A stretch of DNA of 64,000 nt from Georhizobium profundi (GCF_003952725.1 NZ_CP032509.1:1264001-1328000); one strand, 5' to 3'. Shown: positions 1-9,623, counted from the first letter of the stretch. The notes: a model not told the origin generated them from the sequence alone. Translations and numbers: made by a program.

Positions 1-877
1 TCAGCGGCGTCGTGAAGTTCTCGGGCTTCAGGTAGGGGAACACGTCGTCATGCGCGATCAGCGAGATGTCGCGGCCGACCTTCAGGCCGCGCTGGTTGAT
101 GGCTCGCACGGCGCCTAGCGCAAGCAGCATGCTCGAGCACAGAACGGCAGTCGGAGGCTCCTCGGTCTCCAGGCAGCGGACCATGCCGCGATACCCATTC
201 TCCTCGGTCATCGCGAATTCCTGGCAGTGCGCCGGGTTCAAGCTGAGATCACGGCTTTTCAGCGCTTCTTCGAGGCCTGCGCGCCTGGCGATCGCGAAGG
301 TCAGATAGTCCGGGCCGTTCAGAAGCGCGATCCGGCGATGCCCCAGTTGCAACAGAAGATCGGCAGCGTCGCGGAAGGCACCGTGATTATCAATGTCGAG
401 CAGCGGATAGTCGTGCGGCCCGTCGCTTGCCGCGCGCCCGTGGACGACGAAGGGCAACTTCAAGGATTTCAGAAGATCGATGCGAGTATCGTTTCGGCGC
501 GTATAGGCGAGGAAGATGGCATCGACGCTGCCGCTCGCAGCAAGCTTGCGGAATGTGGCTTCCTCATCTTCCGGCCGGCTCGGGTGAACGACGAGGAGGA
601 TGTCTTCCGACACGCAGACTTCGCCGAGGCCCGACAGGAATTCGGAGAAATGCAGGTCGGTGTCACGCCCCGGACTGGAGGGCATAATGACGCCGATCGA
701 GCCCGCCTTGCCTGTTGCGAGACGCTGAGCCGCGCGGTTCGGACGATAGCCGGTCGCCTGCACGGCTTGCAGAACGCGTTGACGCGTGCGCTCATTGACT
801 TCAGGATAGCCGTTCAGGGCACGACTGACCGTCGTTTGAGAGAGGCTCAGATGCTTGGCCAGCTCTTTGAGGTTCAC
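1..877 (-). CDS. aglR: LacI-family transcriptional regulator of the alpha-glucoside operon, 3' end cut by the window
   Basis: The minus-strand reading frame gives a classical LacI-type N-terminal helix-turn-helix (VNLKELAKHLSLSQTTVSRA, then LNGYPEVNERTR) followed by the periplasmic-binding-protein-like sensor domain (GSIGVIMPS, then about 230 residues). About 292 codons are inside the window; the family is usually about 340 residues, so roughly 50 C-terminal residues lie off the left edge. I chose the GTG at 877 because a GGGGAG stretch sits about 9 bases upstream; an in-frame GTG at 886 would sit directly on that stretch. It is divergent from aglE, and two identical palindromes lie in the spacer, as expected for a local, self-regulating repressor released by an alpha-glucoside. 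The symbol rests on synteny with rhizobial aglR-aglEFGAK. Confidence 0.9.
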   Translation of the reverse strand, partial: MNLKELAKHLSLSQTTVSRALNGYPEVNERTRQRVLQAVQATGYRPNRAAQRLATGKAGSIGVIMPSSPGRDTDLHFSEFLSGLGEVCVSEDILLVVHPSRPEDEEATFRKLAASGSVDAIFLAYTRRNDTRIDLLKSLKLPFVVHGRAASDGPHDYPLLDIDNHGAFRDAADLLLQLGHRRIALLNGPDYLTFAIARRAGLEEALKSRDLSLNPAHCQEFAMTEENGYRGMVRCLETEEPPTAVLCSSMLLALGAVRAINQRGLKVGRDISLIAHDDVFPYLKPENFTTPL

Positions 878-914
878 GGCCGTCACTCCCCAGGTTCGGC
901 ATGCTGCATTGCAC

Positions 915-926
915 CAAAGCGCTTTG
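915..926. promoter_or_regulatory. LacI-type operator palindrome, regulator-proximal
   Basis: The 12-bp perfect palindrome CAAAGCGCTTTG lies 38 bp upstream of the regulator start codon. The same palindrome recurs at 1111-1124. A central CG with symmetrical arms is typical of LacI/GalR-family operators. I infer that it is the autoregulatory site of the divergent regulator. Confidence 0.7.
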
Positions 927-1110
927 ACAAACGCCCTCCTGTCAGTGGCGAAGAAGCGTTTACAGATCGCTGCAATGGGTCAGATTTCAGCGTGATGATA
1001 CCCGCTTATTCATCATATGCTACCGCGAACAGAGCGATAGCCGCGTAATTCAGGAGTTTATTGATTGGGAGCCTTGACTTGCCGCGCATCATCCAATCTT
1101 GTCGCTGCGA

Positions 1111-1124
1111 CCAAAGCGCTTTGG
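1111..1124. promoter_or_regulatory. LacI-type operator palindrome, transporter-proximal
   Basis: CCAAAGCGCTTTGG is a 14-bp perfect palindrome containing the same 12-bp core as the site at 915-926. It lies about 97 bp upstream of the aglE start codon, a position compatible with repression of the operon promoter. The two cores are 196 bp apart, so looping between them is possible. Confidence 0.75.
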
Positions 1125-1221
1125 ATTTTGTGCCGCTCGTTGCAGTGGCCATTTGCTCGACGTTATGCTCTCTGAGCAGAAGCATGCGTTCAGACGATTG
1201 AATTGACTGGGAGGGAACCCG

Positions 1222-2574
1222 ATGAAGAACTGGCTGATGATGAGCGTTGCCGCCGTGGCCTTGACCGCGGGCACGGCGAGCGCTCAGGAATTGATTTTCG
1301 CACCTGGTGAAGACGATCGTTTCAACTGGGAAAGCTTCGAGGCATTCTCTGAAGCGCACGATCTCGAAGGCGAGAGCCTGACGATCTTCGGACCATGGCG
1401 CGGGGAGGACCAGGCGCTGTTCGAAAGCGTCGCCGCCTATTTCGAGGAAGCGACCGGCGTCACCGTCAATTACTCGTCCTCCGAGAATTACGAGCAGCAG
1501 ATCGTCATCGACACCGAGGCCGGCAGCCCGCCGGATGTCGCGATCCTGCCGCAGCCAGGCCTGATTGCCGATCTCGCGTCGAAAGGGCAATTGACGCCGC
1601 TTGGGGACGAAGCACGCGACTGGATCAACGAAAACTACGCCGCCGGTGAAAGCTGGGTCGATCTCGGCACCTACGAGGGCCCGGACGGCGAGGCATTCTA
1701 CGCGTTTCCCTACAAGATCGATCTGAAGTCCATCGTCTGGTACATCCCCGACAATTTCGCCGATGCCGGATATGAGGTTCCCGAAACCTACGAAGATCTG
1801 AAGGCGCTGACGGAGCAGATCGCCGCCGATGGGTATACCCCCTGGTGCATCGGGCTCGGTTCAGGCGGTGCGACGGGCTGGCCCGCCACCGACTGGGTGG
1901 AAGACCTGATGCTGCGCACCCAGGCGCCTGAAGTCTACGACCAGTGGGTCACCAACGAGATCCCCTTCAACGACCCGGCGGTCATCGGCGCGATCGAGGA
2001 ATTCGGCTTCTTCGCCAAGAACAACGATTTCGTGCAGGGCGGAAGCCAGGCCGTCGGCTCGACTGATTTCCGCGAAAGCCCGAACGGCATGTTCGCATCG
2101 CCGCCGGAATGCTTCATGCACCGCCAGGCATCGTTCATCTCGTCTTTCTTCCCGGAAGGCACCGAGCTTGGTCTCGATGCGGACTTCTTCTACCTGCCGG
2201 CATCGGCCGAGAACGATCTCGGCCGCCCGGTGCTCGGCGCCGGCACGCTCGCGATGCTGACACGGGATACGGAGGCTGGCCGCGCCTTCATCGAGTTCCT
2301 GCAGACGCCGATCGCACATGAGGTCTGGATGGCACAGTCGGGCTTCCTAACGCCCTACACGGGCGCCAATCTCGAAGCCTATGCCAATGATGCGCTCCGT
2401 CGTCAGGGCGAAATCCTGACGGAAGCAACGACATTCCGCTTCGATGCCTCCGACCTGATGCCGGGTGCGATCGGTGCGGGCGCTTTCTGGACGGCGATGA
2501 TCGACTATGTCGGCGGCGCTTCCGCCGAGGACGTCACGACCGCAGTCCAAAATTCCTGGGACTCCATCAAGTAG
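1222..2574 (+). CDS. aglE: Alpha-glucoside ABC transporter, periplasmic substrate-binding protein
   Basis: A 450-residue family-1 extracellular solute-binding protein. Residues 1-21 form a Sec signal peptide (Lys at position 3, hydrophobic core, cleavage after TASA). The mature protein has the bilobed binding-protein pattern, including PPDVAILPQPGLIADL and later TDWVEDLM. The start ATG follows a GGGAGGGA ribosome-binding site. It is the first gene of aglE-aglF-aglG-aglA-aglK and would capture alpha-glucosides such as sucrose, maltose or trehalose in the periplasm; the exact sugar cannot be read from the sequence. Expression is likely controlled by the LacI-type regulator through the palindromes upstream, and a hairpin after its stop may keep it more abundant than the permease. 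Confidence 0.93.
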   Translation: MKNWLMMSVAAVALTAGTASAQELIFAPGEDDRFNWESFEAFSEAHDLEGESLTIFGPWRGEDQALFESVAAYFEEATGVTVNYSSSENYEQQIVIDTEAGSPPDVAILPQPGLIADLASKGQLTPLGDEARDWINENYAAGESWVDLGTYEGPDGEAFYAFPYKIDLKSIVWYIPDNFADAGYEVPETYEDLKALTEQIAADGYTPWCIGLGSGGATGWPATDWVEDLMLRTQAPEVYDQWVTNEIPFNDPAVIGAIEEFGFFAKNNDFVQGGSQAVGSTDFRESPNGMFASPPECFMHRQASFISSFFPEGTELGLDADFFYLPASAENDLGRPVLGAGTLAMLTRDTEAGRAFIEFLQTPIAHEVWMAQSGFLTPYTGANLEAYANDALRRQGEILTEATTFRFDASDLMPGAIGAGAFWTAMIDYVGGASAEDVTTAVQNSWDSIK

Positions 2575-2587
2575 CACCGTTCAAGCT

Positions 2588-2613
2588 GCCGGCTTCCTTT
2601 CGAGGGAGCCGGC
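2588..2613 (+). promoter_or_regulatory. Intercistronic hairpin between binding-protein and permease genes
   Basis: Arms 2588-2597 and 2604-2613 form a 10-bp stem (one G.T pair) around a 6-base loop, 13 bp after the aglE stop. No T-run follows, so it is more likely an RNA-stabilising or attenuating element than a full terminator. A comparable stem follows the binding-protein gene of the second ABC operon (24741-24764). Confidence 0.6.
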
Positions 2614-2711
2614 TGGCTCGGCGCGCGGCATGATGCACACGCGCGGGGCATAGCATACCCTGACCAAAGCCATGGCAGCCGAAGGGGGCGGCCAAAGGGG
2701 AGGCTGATCGC

Positions 2712-3722
2712 ATGGAACAGCTTGCAGATGCACTCGTCACCGTCGTCATCGGCGTCTTGGGATGCGCAGCCTATTTCTTCGGCTCCAACTTCCTGCTCGA
2801 TGCGGCCTTTCCGTCGCGGGGGCGCGATCCCCTGACCGCCGCGCGCAACATGCGACGCGCCAATGCCATCCGCCCGTGGCTCTTTCTCGGGCCGGCGCTT
2901 CTCGTGCTCGGCATCTATCTCGTCTACCCGGTGTTTGAATCCCTGCGGCTTTCGCTGCACGACCGGTCCGGCCGCAACTTCGTCGGCCTCTCCAACTACG
3001 TCTGGATGGTCAACAATCCGGGCTTCCGGGAGTCCATGTTCAACAACATGCTCTGGCTGCTCTTCGTGCCGGCCTTGTCGACCTTCCTCGGGCTCGTCAT
3101 CGCTGCGCTCACGGACCGCATCTGGTGGGGCAACATCGCCAAGTCGCTGATCTTCATGCCGATGGCGATCTCCTTCGTCGGCGCATCGGTGATCTGGAAA
3201 TTCATCTACGACTACCGTGCCGCAGGCTCTGAGCAGATCGGCATCCTCAACGCCATCGTCGTTTATTTCGGCGGTGAGCCCCAGGCATGGATCACGATCC
3301 CCTTCTGGAACAACTTCTTTCTCATGATCATCCTTGTCTGGATCCAGACGGGTTTTGCGATGGTCATCCTTTCGGCGGCACTGCGCGGCATTCCCGACGA
3401 GACGATCGAGGCGGCGGTCATCGATGGGGCCAACGGCTTTCAGATATTCTTCAAGATCATGATCCCGCAGATCTGGGGCACGATTGCCGTCGTATGGACG
3501 ACGATCACGATCCTGGTTCTCAAGGTCTTCGACATCGTGCTGGCGATGACGAACGGGCAATGGAACACGCAGGTTCTGGCCAATCTCATGTTCGACTGGA
3601 TGTTCCGCGGTGGCGGCGATTTCGGGCGCGGCGCGGCGATCGCCATGGTGATCATGGTGCTGGTCATCCCGATCATGGTTTGGAACATCCGCCGTGCCAG
3701 CGCCGAAATGGAGGGCCGCTGA
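2712..3722 (+). CDS. aglF: Alpha-glucoside ABC transporter, inner-membrane permease
   Basis: A 336-residue MalF-type permease of the binding-protein-dependent transport family. An N-terminal membrane segment (about residues 5-30) precedes a second one near 58-78 (WLFLGPALLVLGIYLVYPVF); further segments follow. The EAA loop that contacts the ATPase is recognisable near the C-terminus (DETIEAAVIDGANGFQIFFK). An AGGGGAGG stretch precedes the ATG. The stop is one base before the aglG start, so translation is probably coupled. It forms the channel with AglG and is driven by AglK. Confidence 0.93.
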   Translation: MEQLADALVTVVIGVLGCAAYFFGSNFLLDAAFPSRGRDPLTAARNMRRANAIRPWLFLGPALLVLGIYLVYPVFESLRLSLHDRSGRNFVGLSNYVWMVNNPGFRESMFNNMLWLLFVPALSTFLGLVIAALTDRIWWGNIAKSLIFMPMAISFVGASVIWKFIYDYRAAGSEQIGILNAIVVYFGGEPQAWITIPFWNNFFLMIILVWIQTGFAMVILSAALRGIPDETIEAAVIDGANGFQIFFKIMIPQIWGTIAVVWTTITILVLKVFDIVLAMTNGQWNTQVLANLMFDWMFRGGGDFGRGAAIAMVIMVLVIPIMVWNIRRASAEMEGR

Positions 3723-3723
3723 T

Positions 3724-4875
3724 ATGGGAGGCGCCGGTTCCGCAAAGTCACCGCTCACATGGGCGGTCCATCTCTCGGTGCTGCTGCTCGTCGTCCTCTG
3801 GACGCTGCCGACCGCAGGCCTCTTCATCTCCTCCTTCCGTGACAAGGACCAACTGGCGATCTCCGGCTGGTGGACGGCACTCGCCGGCTCCACCCAGAAC
3901 CTGCAGGCCCGCACCGGAACCTCCGACGACCAGGTCGAGCGCGACGGTGTGTTCATCCTCGAAGGCAATGTCTTTGGCGAGGGGAGCGGCACCGTGTCGG
4001 CGTTCGGCACGTCGGGCCTCAACCCGACGGAATACGAGCCTGGCGCCGAAGCGGAGCTTCGCGAAGGCGGGGTGCTGACTGTCGCCGAGGATGGTGCCTA
4101 TGCGATCACCTCTCCGAGCGAACTCGACCTGCCGCGCGGCGCACGGATATTCTTTACGACCACCATCCCGCCACGCTTCACGCTCGACAATTACCGCGAA
4201 GTGCTGGCGTCTGAAGGGATCGGTCGGTCCTTCATCAACTCGCTGACGGTGACCATTCCGGCGACGATCATTCCAATCCTGATTGCCGCCTTCGCAGCCT
4301 ACGCGCTCGCCTGGATGAAATTTCCCGGTCGGGCACTCCTGATCGCCGTCATCGTTGGGCTGCTGGTCGTGCCGCTGCAGATGTCGCTGATCCCGCTCTT
4401 GCGCATGTATAACGGCATCGGCGCCTTCTTTGGCGTGCCGGCGAAAACCTATCTCGGGATCTGGCTTGCCCATACGGGCTTCGGGCTGCCGCTCGCGGTC
4501 TATCTCCTGCGCAACTACATTGCCGGGCTGCCGCGCGAGATCATGGAATCGGCGCGTGTCGACGGAGCGAGCGACTTCGAGATCTTCATGAAGATCGTGC
4601 TGCCGCTCTCGTTTCCGGCGCTTGCCTCCTTTGCAATCTTCCAGTTTCTCTGGACCTGGAACGACCTGCTCGTCGCCATGGTCTTCCTCGGCGCGCAGGA
4701 CAGCGAACTGGTGCTCACCGGACGCCTGGTCAACCTTCTCGGATCACGCGGCGGCAACTGGGAAATCCTGACGGCTTCAGCCTTCATCACCATCCTGGTG
4801 CCGCTCGCCGTGTTCTTCACCCTCCAACGCTACCTCGTCCGCGGCCTTCTCGCGGGCTCCGTGAAAGGCGGATGA
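3724..4875 (+). CDS. aglG: Alpha-glucoside ABC transporter, second inner-membrane permease
   Basis: A 383-residue MalG-type permease. I took the ATG at 3724, right after the aglF stop and behind GGAGGG, rather than an upstream in-frame codon inside aglF. After the first membrane helix (about residues 14-36) there is a large polar segment of about 110 residues before the canonical five-helix core begins near residue 165. This makes the protein about 100 residues longer than a typical MalG (about 280-300) and probably forms a periplasmic domain. The EAA loop is present (EIMESARVDGASDFEIFMK). It pairs with AglF. Confidence 0.92.
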   Translation: MGGAGSAKSPLTWAVHLSVLLLVVLWTLPTAGLFISSFRDKDQLAISGWWTALAGSTQNLQARTGTSDDQVERDGVFILEGNVFGEGSGTVSAFGTSGLNPTEYEPGAEAELREGGVLTVAEDGAYAITSPSELDLPRGARIFFTTTIPPRFTLDNYREVLASEGIGRSFINSLTVTIPATIIPILIAAFAAYALAWMKFPGRALLIAVIVGLLVVPLQMSLIPLLRMYNGIGAFFGVPAKTYLGIWLAHTGFGLPLAVYLLRNYIAGLPREIMESARVDGASDFEIFMKIVLPLSFPALASFAIFQFLWTWNDLLVAMVFLGAQDSELVLTGRLVNLLGSRGGNWEILTASAFITILVPLAVFFTLQRYLVRGLLAGSVKGG

Positions 4876-4885
4876 TCCTCCCACT

Positions 4886-6565
4886 ATGACAATTGCCATG
4901 AACGATTTGACCGAAAATGCGACATTGCTCACCGACAAGGCTGCCGATCACGACTGGTGGCGCGGCGCGGTGATCTACCAGATCTATCCACGCTCGTTCC
5001 AGGACACGAGCGGCGACGGCATCGGCGACCTTGCCGGTATCGCGCAGCGTATCCCCTACATCGCGTCACTCGGTGTGGATGCGATCTGGATTTCGCCATT
5101 CTTCACCTCGCCGATGAAGGATTTCGGCTACGACGTGTCGGATTATCTGAGCGTCGATCCGATGTTCGGCACTGTGCATGATTTCGACGATGTCATTGCC
5201 GCCGCACATGCCCACGGGCTGAAGGTGATGATCGACCTCGTAATTTCCCACACGGCCGACATCCATCCGTGGTTCGTCGAAAGCCGGTCCAGCAAGGACA
5301 ATGCAAAAGCCGATTGGTATGTCTGGGCCGATGCCAAGGACGATGGCAGCCCGCCTAACAACTGGCTGTCGATCTTTGGTGGCACGGCCTGGGAGTGGGA
5401 TTCCACGCGTTGCCAGTACTACCTGCACAACTTCCTGACGTCGCAGCCCGACCTCAACTTTCACAATGAAGAGGTGCAGGCGGCCGTGCTCGACGTGGCG
5501 CGGTTCTGGCTCGACCGCGGCGTGGACGGCTTCCGGCTCGATACGATCAATTTCTACTTCCACGACCGGCAGCTGCGCGACAATCCGAGCCTGCCGGTGG
5601 AGCGCCGCAACGCGAAGACGGCGCCCGCGGTGAACCCCTACAATTTTCAGGAGCATCTCTACTCCAAGAGCCAGCCGGAGAATGTCGAGTTCCTGCGCCG
5701 GCTGCGCGCACTGATGAACGAATATCCGGCGATCGCGGCCGTCGGCGAGATCGGCGACAGCCAGCGCGGGCTGGAGCTGATGGCCGAATATACCGGCGGC
5801 GGCGACAAGATGCAGATGTGTTACGCTTTCGACTTCCTGGCGCCGGAAGTGCCGACGGCCGAGAGCGTCGAAGAGGTGTTTACGACGCTGCGTCAGGCGT
5901 CGGAGGATGCGTGGCCGTGCTGGGCGATGTCGAACCATGACGTGGTTCGGCCGGCTAGCCGCTGGGGCGACCATGTGCGCGATCGGACGGCCTATATGAA
6001 GCTGCTGGCCGGGCTCATGGCATCGCTGCGCGGCTCACTCTGCATCTATCAGGGCGAGGAACTGGGTCTAACCGAGGCGGACATCGCTTACGATCAGCTC
6101 CAAGATCCGTATGGCATTCGCTTCTGGCCGAAGTTCAAGGGTCGTGACGGCTGCCGCACGCCGATGGTCTGGGATGGCGACGGGGTGAATGCCGGGTTCT
6201 CCAACGGCCGCCCGTGGCTTCCGATCCCGGGCGACCATCTCGGTCTCGCGGTCGACAAGCAGGACCACGTCCAAGGCTCGATGTTGAACCACTACCGAAA
6301 GATCCTGGCGTTCCGGAAGGCGCATGAGGCGCTGCGCGTCGGCACCATGTCGATCCTGAAAGCCGAAGACGGGATCCTGATCATCGAGCGCAAGGCGGGT
6401 GACGAGACGATCCTGTGCGTCTTCAACCTGTCAGATGAGCGTCGCGATGTGGCGCTCGACAGGCCCGGCATCCAGGCGATCAGCGATCATGATTTTTCTG
6501 GTCTTTACCGCGACGGCACCGTCCATCTCGGTGCTTTCGACGCGTTTTTCGGCAAGACGGACTGA
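4886..6565 (+). CDS. aglA: Alpha-glucosidase, glycoside hydrolase family 13
   Basis: A 559-residue cytoplasmic GH13 enzyme that would hydrolyse the imported alpha-glucosides to glucose. The N-terminal GH13 block WWRGAVIYQIYPRSFQDT is present. The four conserved regions follow: DLVISHTAD, DGFRLDTINF with the nucleophile Asp219, AVGEIGD with the acid/base Glu288, and MSNHDV with the transition-state Asp352. No signal peptide is seen, which fits intracellular hydrolysis after transport. The ATG at 4886 is 10 bp after the aglG stop without a strong ribosome-binding site; an in-frame ATG at 4898 is the alternative start. Family knowledge supports exo-acting alpha-glucosidase, possibly also sucrose- or trehalulose-active. 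Confidence 0.93.
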   Translation: MTIAMNDLTENATLLTDKAADHDWWRGAVIYQIYPRSFQDTSGDGIGDLAGIAQRIPYIASLGVDAIWISPFFTSPMKDFGYDVSDYLSVDPMFGTVHDFDDVIAAAHAHGLKVMIDLVISHTADIHPWFVESRSSKDNAKADWYVWADAKDDGSPPNNWLSIFGGTAWEWDSTRCQYYLHNFLTSQPDLNFHNEEVQAAVLDVARFWLDRGVDGFRLDTINFYFHDRQLRDNPSLPVERRNAKTAPAVNPYNFQEHLYSKSQPENVEFLRRLRALMNEYPAIAAVGEIGDSQRGLELMAEYTGGGDKMQMCYAFDFLAPEVPTAESVEEVFTTLRQASEDAWPCWAMSNHDVVRPASRWGDHVRDRTAYMKLLAGLMASLRGSLCIYQGEELGLTEADIAYDQLQDPYGIRFWPKFKGRDGCRTPMVWDGDGVNAGFSNGRPWLPIPGDHLGLAVDKQDHVQGSMLNHYRKILAFRKAHEALRVGTMSILKAEDGILIIERKAGDETILCVFNLSDERRDVALDRPGIQAISDHDFSGLYRDGTVHLGAFDAFFGKTD

Positions 6566-6587
6566 AGTTCGGGAGGAACGTCGAGTG

Positions 6588-6609
6588 CGGACGGCCGCAG
6601 GGCCGTTCG
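6588..6609 (+). promoter_or_regulatory. Hairpin in the aglA-aglK spacer
   Basis: Arms 6588-6596 and 6601-6609 form a 9-bp stem (one G.T pair) with a 4-base loop in the 62-bp spacer before the ATPase gene. No T-run follows. It may slow or protect the transcript ahead of aglK; the function is inferred only. Confidence 0.4.
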
Positions 6610-6627
6610 TGCGGACAGGGGAGCGAA

Positions 6628-7716
6628 ATGACTGCACTGCAGCTCAAGAACATCAAGAAATCCTATGGCAATGTGGATGTGATCCACGGGGTCGATCTGG
6701 ACATCCAGGAAGGCGAATTCGTCGTCTTCGTCGGCCCATCCGGCTGCGGGAAGTCGACGCTTCTCAGGATGATCGCGGGTCTGGAGGAAATTTCCGGCGG
6801 CTCGCTTTCGATCGGCGGGCAGGTGGTCAACGACATCCCGCCGTCAAAGCGCGGCATTGCGATGGTGTTCCAGTCCTACGCGCTCTATCCGCACATGACG
6901 GTCTACGACAACATGGCGTTCGGCATGCGGATCGCGAAGGAAACCAAGGAAGAGATCGATCGGCGCGTGCGTGCCGCAGCCGACATCCTCCAGCTGACCC
7001 AGTATCTCGACCGTTTGCCTAAAGCGCTCTCCGGCGGTCAGCGCCAGCGCGTTGCCATCGGGCGGGCCATCTGCCGCGATCCAAAGGTGTTTCTGTTCGA
7101 CGAGCCGCTGTCGAACCTTGATGCCGCATTGCGCGTGGCGACCCGCATCGAGATCGCCAAGCTGCATGAATCAATGCCGGACACGACGATGATCTACGTC
7201 ACGCACGATCAGGTCGAAGCGATGACGCTTGCCGATCGGATCGTCGTGCTGTCGGCCGGCCGCATCGAGCAGGTCGGGTCGCCGATGGAGCTTTACCATC
7301 ACCCGGCAAATCTCTTCGTTGCGCAGTTCATCGGATCGCCGGCGATGAACATCCTTCCTGCGCGGGTCGAAAAGGCGGGGGTGCAGACGCAGGTCGCCTT
7401 GGCCGGCGGGCGCCAGGCAGTGGTCGACATCGCGACCGACCCGTCACAGGAAGGCAAGGCCGCCAGCTTCGGCGTGCGTCCCGAGGATCTGACCGTTGCG
7501 ACCGGCGAGGACTACCTTTTCGAAGGGAAGGTCGCGCTTTCGGAAGCGCTCGGCGAAGTGACGCTCTATTACATCGAGGGACTGGTCGAGGGCGAGCCGA
7601 TCGTCGTGAAGGTGCCCGGAAACCAGCCGGTCAAGCGCGGGGAAACGATGCGCTTCACCGCCAAGCGCGATTGCCTGCATCTTTTCGACGAGACGGGGAA
7701 AACCTACCGTCGGTAG
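6628..7716 (+). CDS. aglK: Alpha-glucoside ABC transporter, ATP-binding subunit
   Basis: A 362-residue MalK/UgpC-type ATPase. It shows Walker A GPSGCGKST, the Q-loop region VFQSYALYPHMTV, the signature LSGGQRQR, Walker B VFLFDEPLSNLD and the switch histidine in YVTHDQVEAMT. The C-terminal ~120 residues form the OB-like regulatory (TOBE) domain (FGVRPEDL). An AGGGGAG stretch precedes the ATG. It is the last gene of the operon and is followed by a strong terminator. It energises AglFG on the cytoplasmic face. Confidence 0.94.
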   Translation: MTALQLKNIKKSYGNVDVIHGVDLDIQEGEFVVFVGPSGCGKSTLLRMIAGLEEISGGSLSIGGQVVNDIPPSKRGIAMVFQSYALYPHMTVYDNMAFGMRIAKETKEEIDRRVRAAADILQLTQYLDRLPKALSGGQRQRVAIGRAICRDPKVFLFDEPLSNLDAALRVATRIEIAKLHESMPDTTMIYVTHDQVEAMTLADRIVVLSAGRIEQVGSPMELYHHPANLFVAQFIGSPAMNILPARVEKAGVQTQVALAGGRQAVVDIATDPSQEGKAASFGVRPEDLTVATGEDYLFEGKVALSEALGEVTLYYIEGLVEGEPIVVKVPGNQPVKRGETMRFTAKRDCLHLFDETGKTYRR

Positions 7717-7740
7717 CCATCTGACGCAGTACGAAAACGG

Positions 7741-7778
7741 AAAAAGGCCGCCCTATTTGATGAAAGGGCGGCCTTTTT
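7741..7778. terminator. Bidirectional intrinsic terminator between aglK and edd
   Basis: AAAAAGGCCGCCCT (7741-7754) pairs perfectly with AGGGCGGCCTTTTT (7765-7778) around a 10-base loop. A-rich and T-rich ends make it work on both strands, as suits two convergent operons. Confidence 0.95.
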
Positions 7779-7805
7779 GTCGATATGGATAACTCGGACC
7801 AAGTG

Positions 7806-9623
7806 TCAGTAGAGAACGCTCGCGCCTTCACTCGCGGGACCGGCAACGGCGCGGAAGGCGGCGAACAGTTCGCGCCCCATGCCGAAGCCGTTTTCGGTCA
7901 GATCGACGGTAACCGTTTCACGCGTCTCCCATTCGCCGGCCTCGACCAGCACCGACAATTCGCCGGCGACGGCATCGACGCGCACGATATCGCCTTCGCG
8001 GATGCGGGCGATCGGGCCACCGTCGGCGGCCTCAGGCGTGACGTGGATCGCGGCGGGAACCTTGCCCGATGCACCCGACATGCGCCCATCGGTGACGAGC
8101 GCCACGCGGTAGCCGCGGTCCTGCAGCACGCCGAGCGAGGGCGTCAGCTTGTGCAGTTCCGGCATGCCGTTCGCCTTCGGCCCCTGGAAGCGGATCACGG
8201 CGACGAAGTCCTGGTTCAACTCGCCGGCCTTGAAGGCGTCGATCAGCGACTGCTGGTCGTGGAAGATCTTCGCCGGCGCCTCGATCACATGGCGATCCGG
8301 CTTTACGGCCGAGATCTTGATGACAGCGTTGCCGATATTGCCGCTGAGCATCTTGAGGCCGCCGGTCGGCTGGAAGGGCGCGTCGACCGTCGCCAGGATC
8401 TTCGGCTCTGCGCTTTCTTTCAGTGCGGGGCGCCGTTCGATCGCGCCGGCTGCGTCCATGCCGATCTCGATGGCATAGGGCTGAAGTCCCTGGCCGTAGA
8501 CCGTGCGCACATCGTTGTGCAGCAGGCCTTTGGAGAGCAACTGGCCGATGAGATAACCCATGCCGCCCGCTGCATGGAAATGGTTCACGTCGGCAAGGCC
8601 GTTCGGATAGACGCGCGCAAGCAGCGGGACCACGTCCGACAGTTCGGAAATGTCTTCCCAGGTGAGCCGGATCCCGGCCGATCGGGCCATGGCGACGAGG
8701 TGCAGCGTGTGGTTGGTCGAACCGCCGGTCGCGTGGAGACCGATGACGCCGTTGACGATCGAGCGTTCGTCGATCATCTCGCCGGCGGGTGTGAATTCAT
8801 TGCCAAGCGCCGTGATCGCCAGCGCGCGGCGGGTCGCTTCCTTGGTCAATGCATCGCGCAACGGCGTGTTCGGATTGACGAAGGATGCGCCCGGCAGATG
8901 GAAGCCCATGATCTCCATCAGCATCTGGTTGGAATTGGCAGTGCCGTAGAAGGTGCAGGTCCCAGGCCCGTGGTAGGATTTGGATTCCGCCTCCAGCAAT
9001 TCCTCGCGGCCGACCTTGCCCTCAGCGTAAAGCTGGCGGATGCGGGCCTTTTCGTCATTTGGGAGGCCAGTCGTCATCGGGCCGGCCGGCACGAAGACAG
9101 CCGGCAGATGGCCGAATGTCATCGCCGCGATCATGAGGCCCGGCACGATCTTGTCGCAGACGCCTAGATAAAGCGCTGCGTCGAACATGTTGTGCGACAG
9201 ACCGATGCCTGCCGACATCGCGATCACGTCGCGCGAGAAGAGCGAGAGCTCCATGCCCGGCTGGCCCTGCGTGACACCATCGCACATGGCCGGCACGCCG
9301 CCTGCGACCTGGGCAACCCCGCCGGCTTCGCGCGCTGCCTCGCGGATCATGTCCGGAAAGCGCTCATAAGGCTGGTGGGCCGAAAGCATGTCGTTATAGG
9401 CGGTGATGATGCCGAGGTTTGGCAGGCGATCGCCCGCCAGCGCTTCCTTGTCGCTCGGGCCGCAGGCGGCAAAGCCATGGGCGAGGTTGCCGCAGGCTAG
9501 AGCAGAGCGATGCGGCCCTTGACCGGCCGCACGGCGGACGCGGTCGATATAGGCCTCGCGCGTCGGCTTAGAGCGCTCCACGAGGCGCCGGGTGATGGTT
9601 TCGATGCGTGTATCCGCAGCCAT
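7806..9623 (-). CDS. edd: 6-phosphogluconate dehydratase (Entner-Doudoroff)
   Basis: A 605-residue member of the IlvD/Edd dehydratase family, the expected length for Edd. It converts 6-phosphogluconate to 2-keto-3-deoxy-6-phosphogluconate. Conserved family stretches are visible: [11 protein letters not shown] near the N-terminus, [25 protein letters not shown] and [13 protein letters not shown] near the C-terminus; the cysteines in these blocks are the expected ligands of the catalytic [4Fe-4S] cluster. The ATG at 9623 starts [10 protein letters not shown]. It is the last gene of zwf-pgl-edd, 60 bp behind pgl. The partner aldolase eda is not in this window. Confidence 0.96.
   Translation of the reverse strand: MAADTRIETITRRLVERSKPTREAYIDRVRRAAGQGPHRSALACGNLAHGFAACGPSDKEALAGDRLPNLGIITAYNDMLSAHQPYERFPDMIREAAREAGGVAQVAGGVPAMCDGVTQGQPGMELSLFSRDVIAMSAGIGLSHNMFDAALYLGVCDKIVPGLMIAAMTFGHLPAVFVPAGPMTTGLPNDEKARIRQLYAEGKVGREELLEAESKSYHGPGTCTFYGTANSNQMLMEIMGFHLPGASFVNPNTPLRDALTKEATRRALAITALGNEFTPAGEMIDERSIVNGVIGLHATGGSTNHTLHLVAMARSAGIRLTWEDISELSDVVPLLARVYPNGLADVNHFHAAGGMGYLIGQLLSKGLLHNDVRTVYGQGLQPYAIEIGMDAAGAIERRPALKESAEPKILATVDAPFQPTGGLKMLSGNIGNAVIKISAVKPDRHVIEAPAKIFHDQQSLIDAFKAGELNQDFVAVIRFQGPKANGMPELHKLTPSLGVLQDRGYRVALVTDGRMSGASGKVPAAIHVTPEAADGGPIARIREGDIVRVDAVAGELSVLVEAGEWETRETVTVDLTENGFGMGRELFAAFRAVAGPASEGASVLY

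Noticed and set aside
2505..4022. 505-codon minus-strand frame opposite aglF/aglG
   Set aside because: Low-complexity, His/Arg/Asp-rich shadow; the plus strand has intact permease motifs.
7785..9167. 460-codon plus-strand frame opposite edd
   Set aside because: Shadow of a clear Edd gene; no domain.
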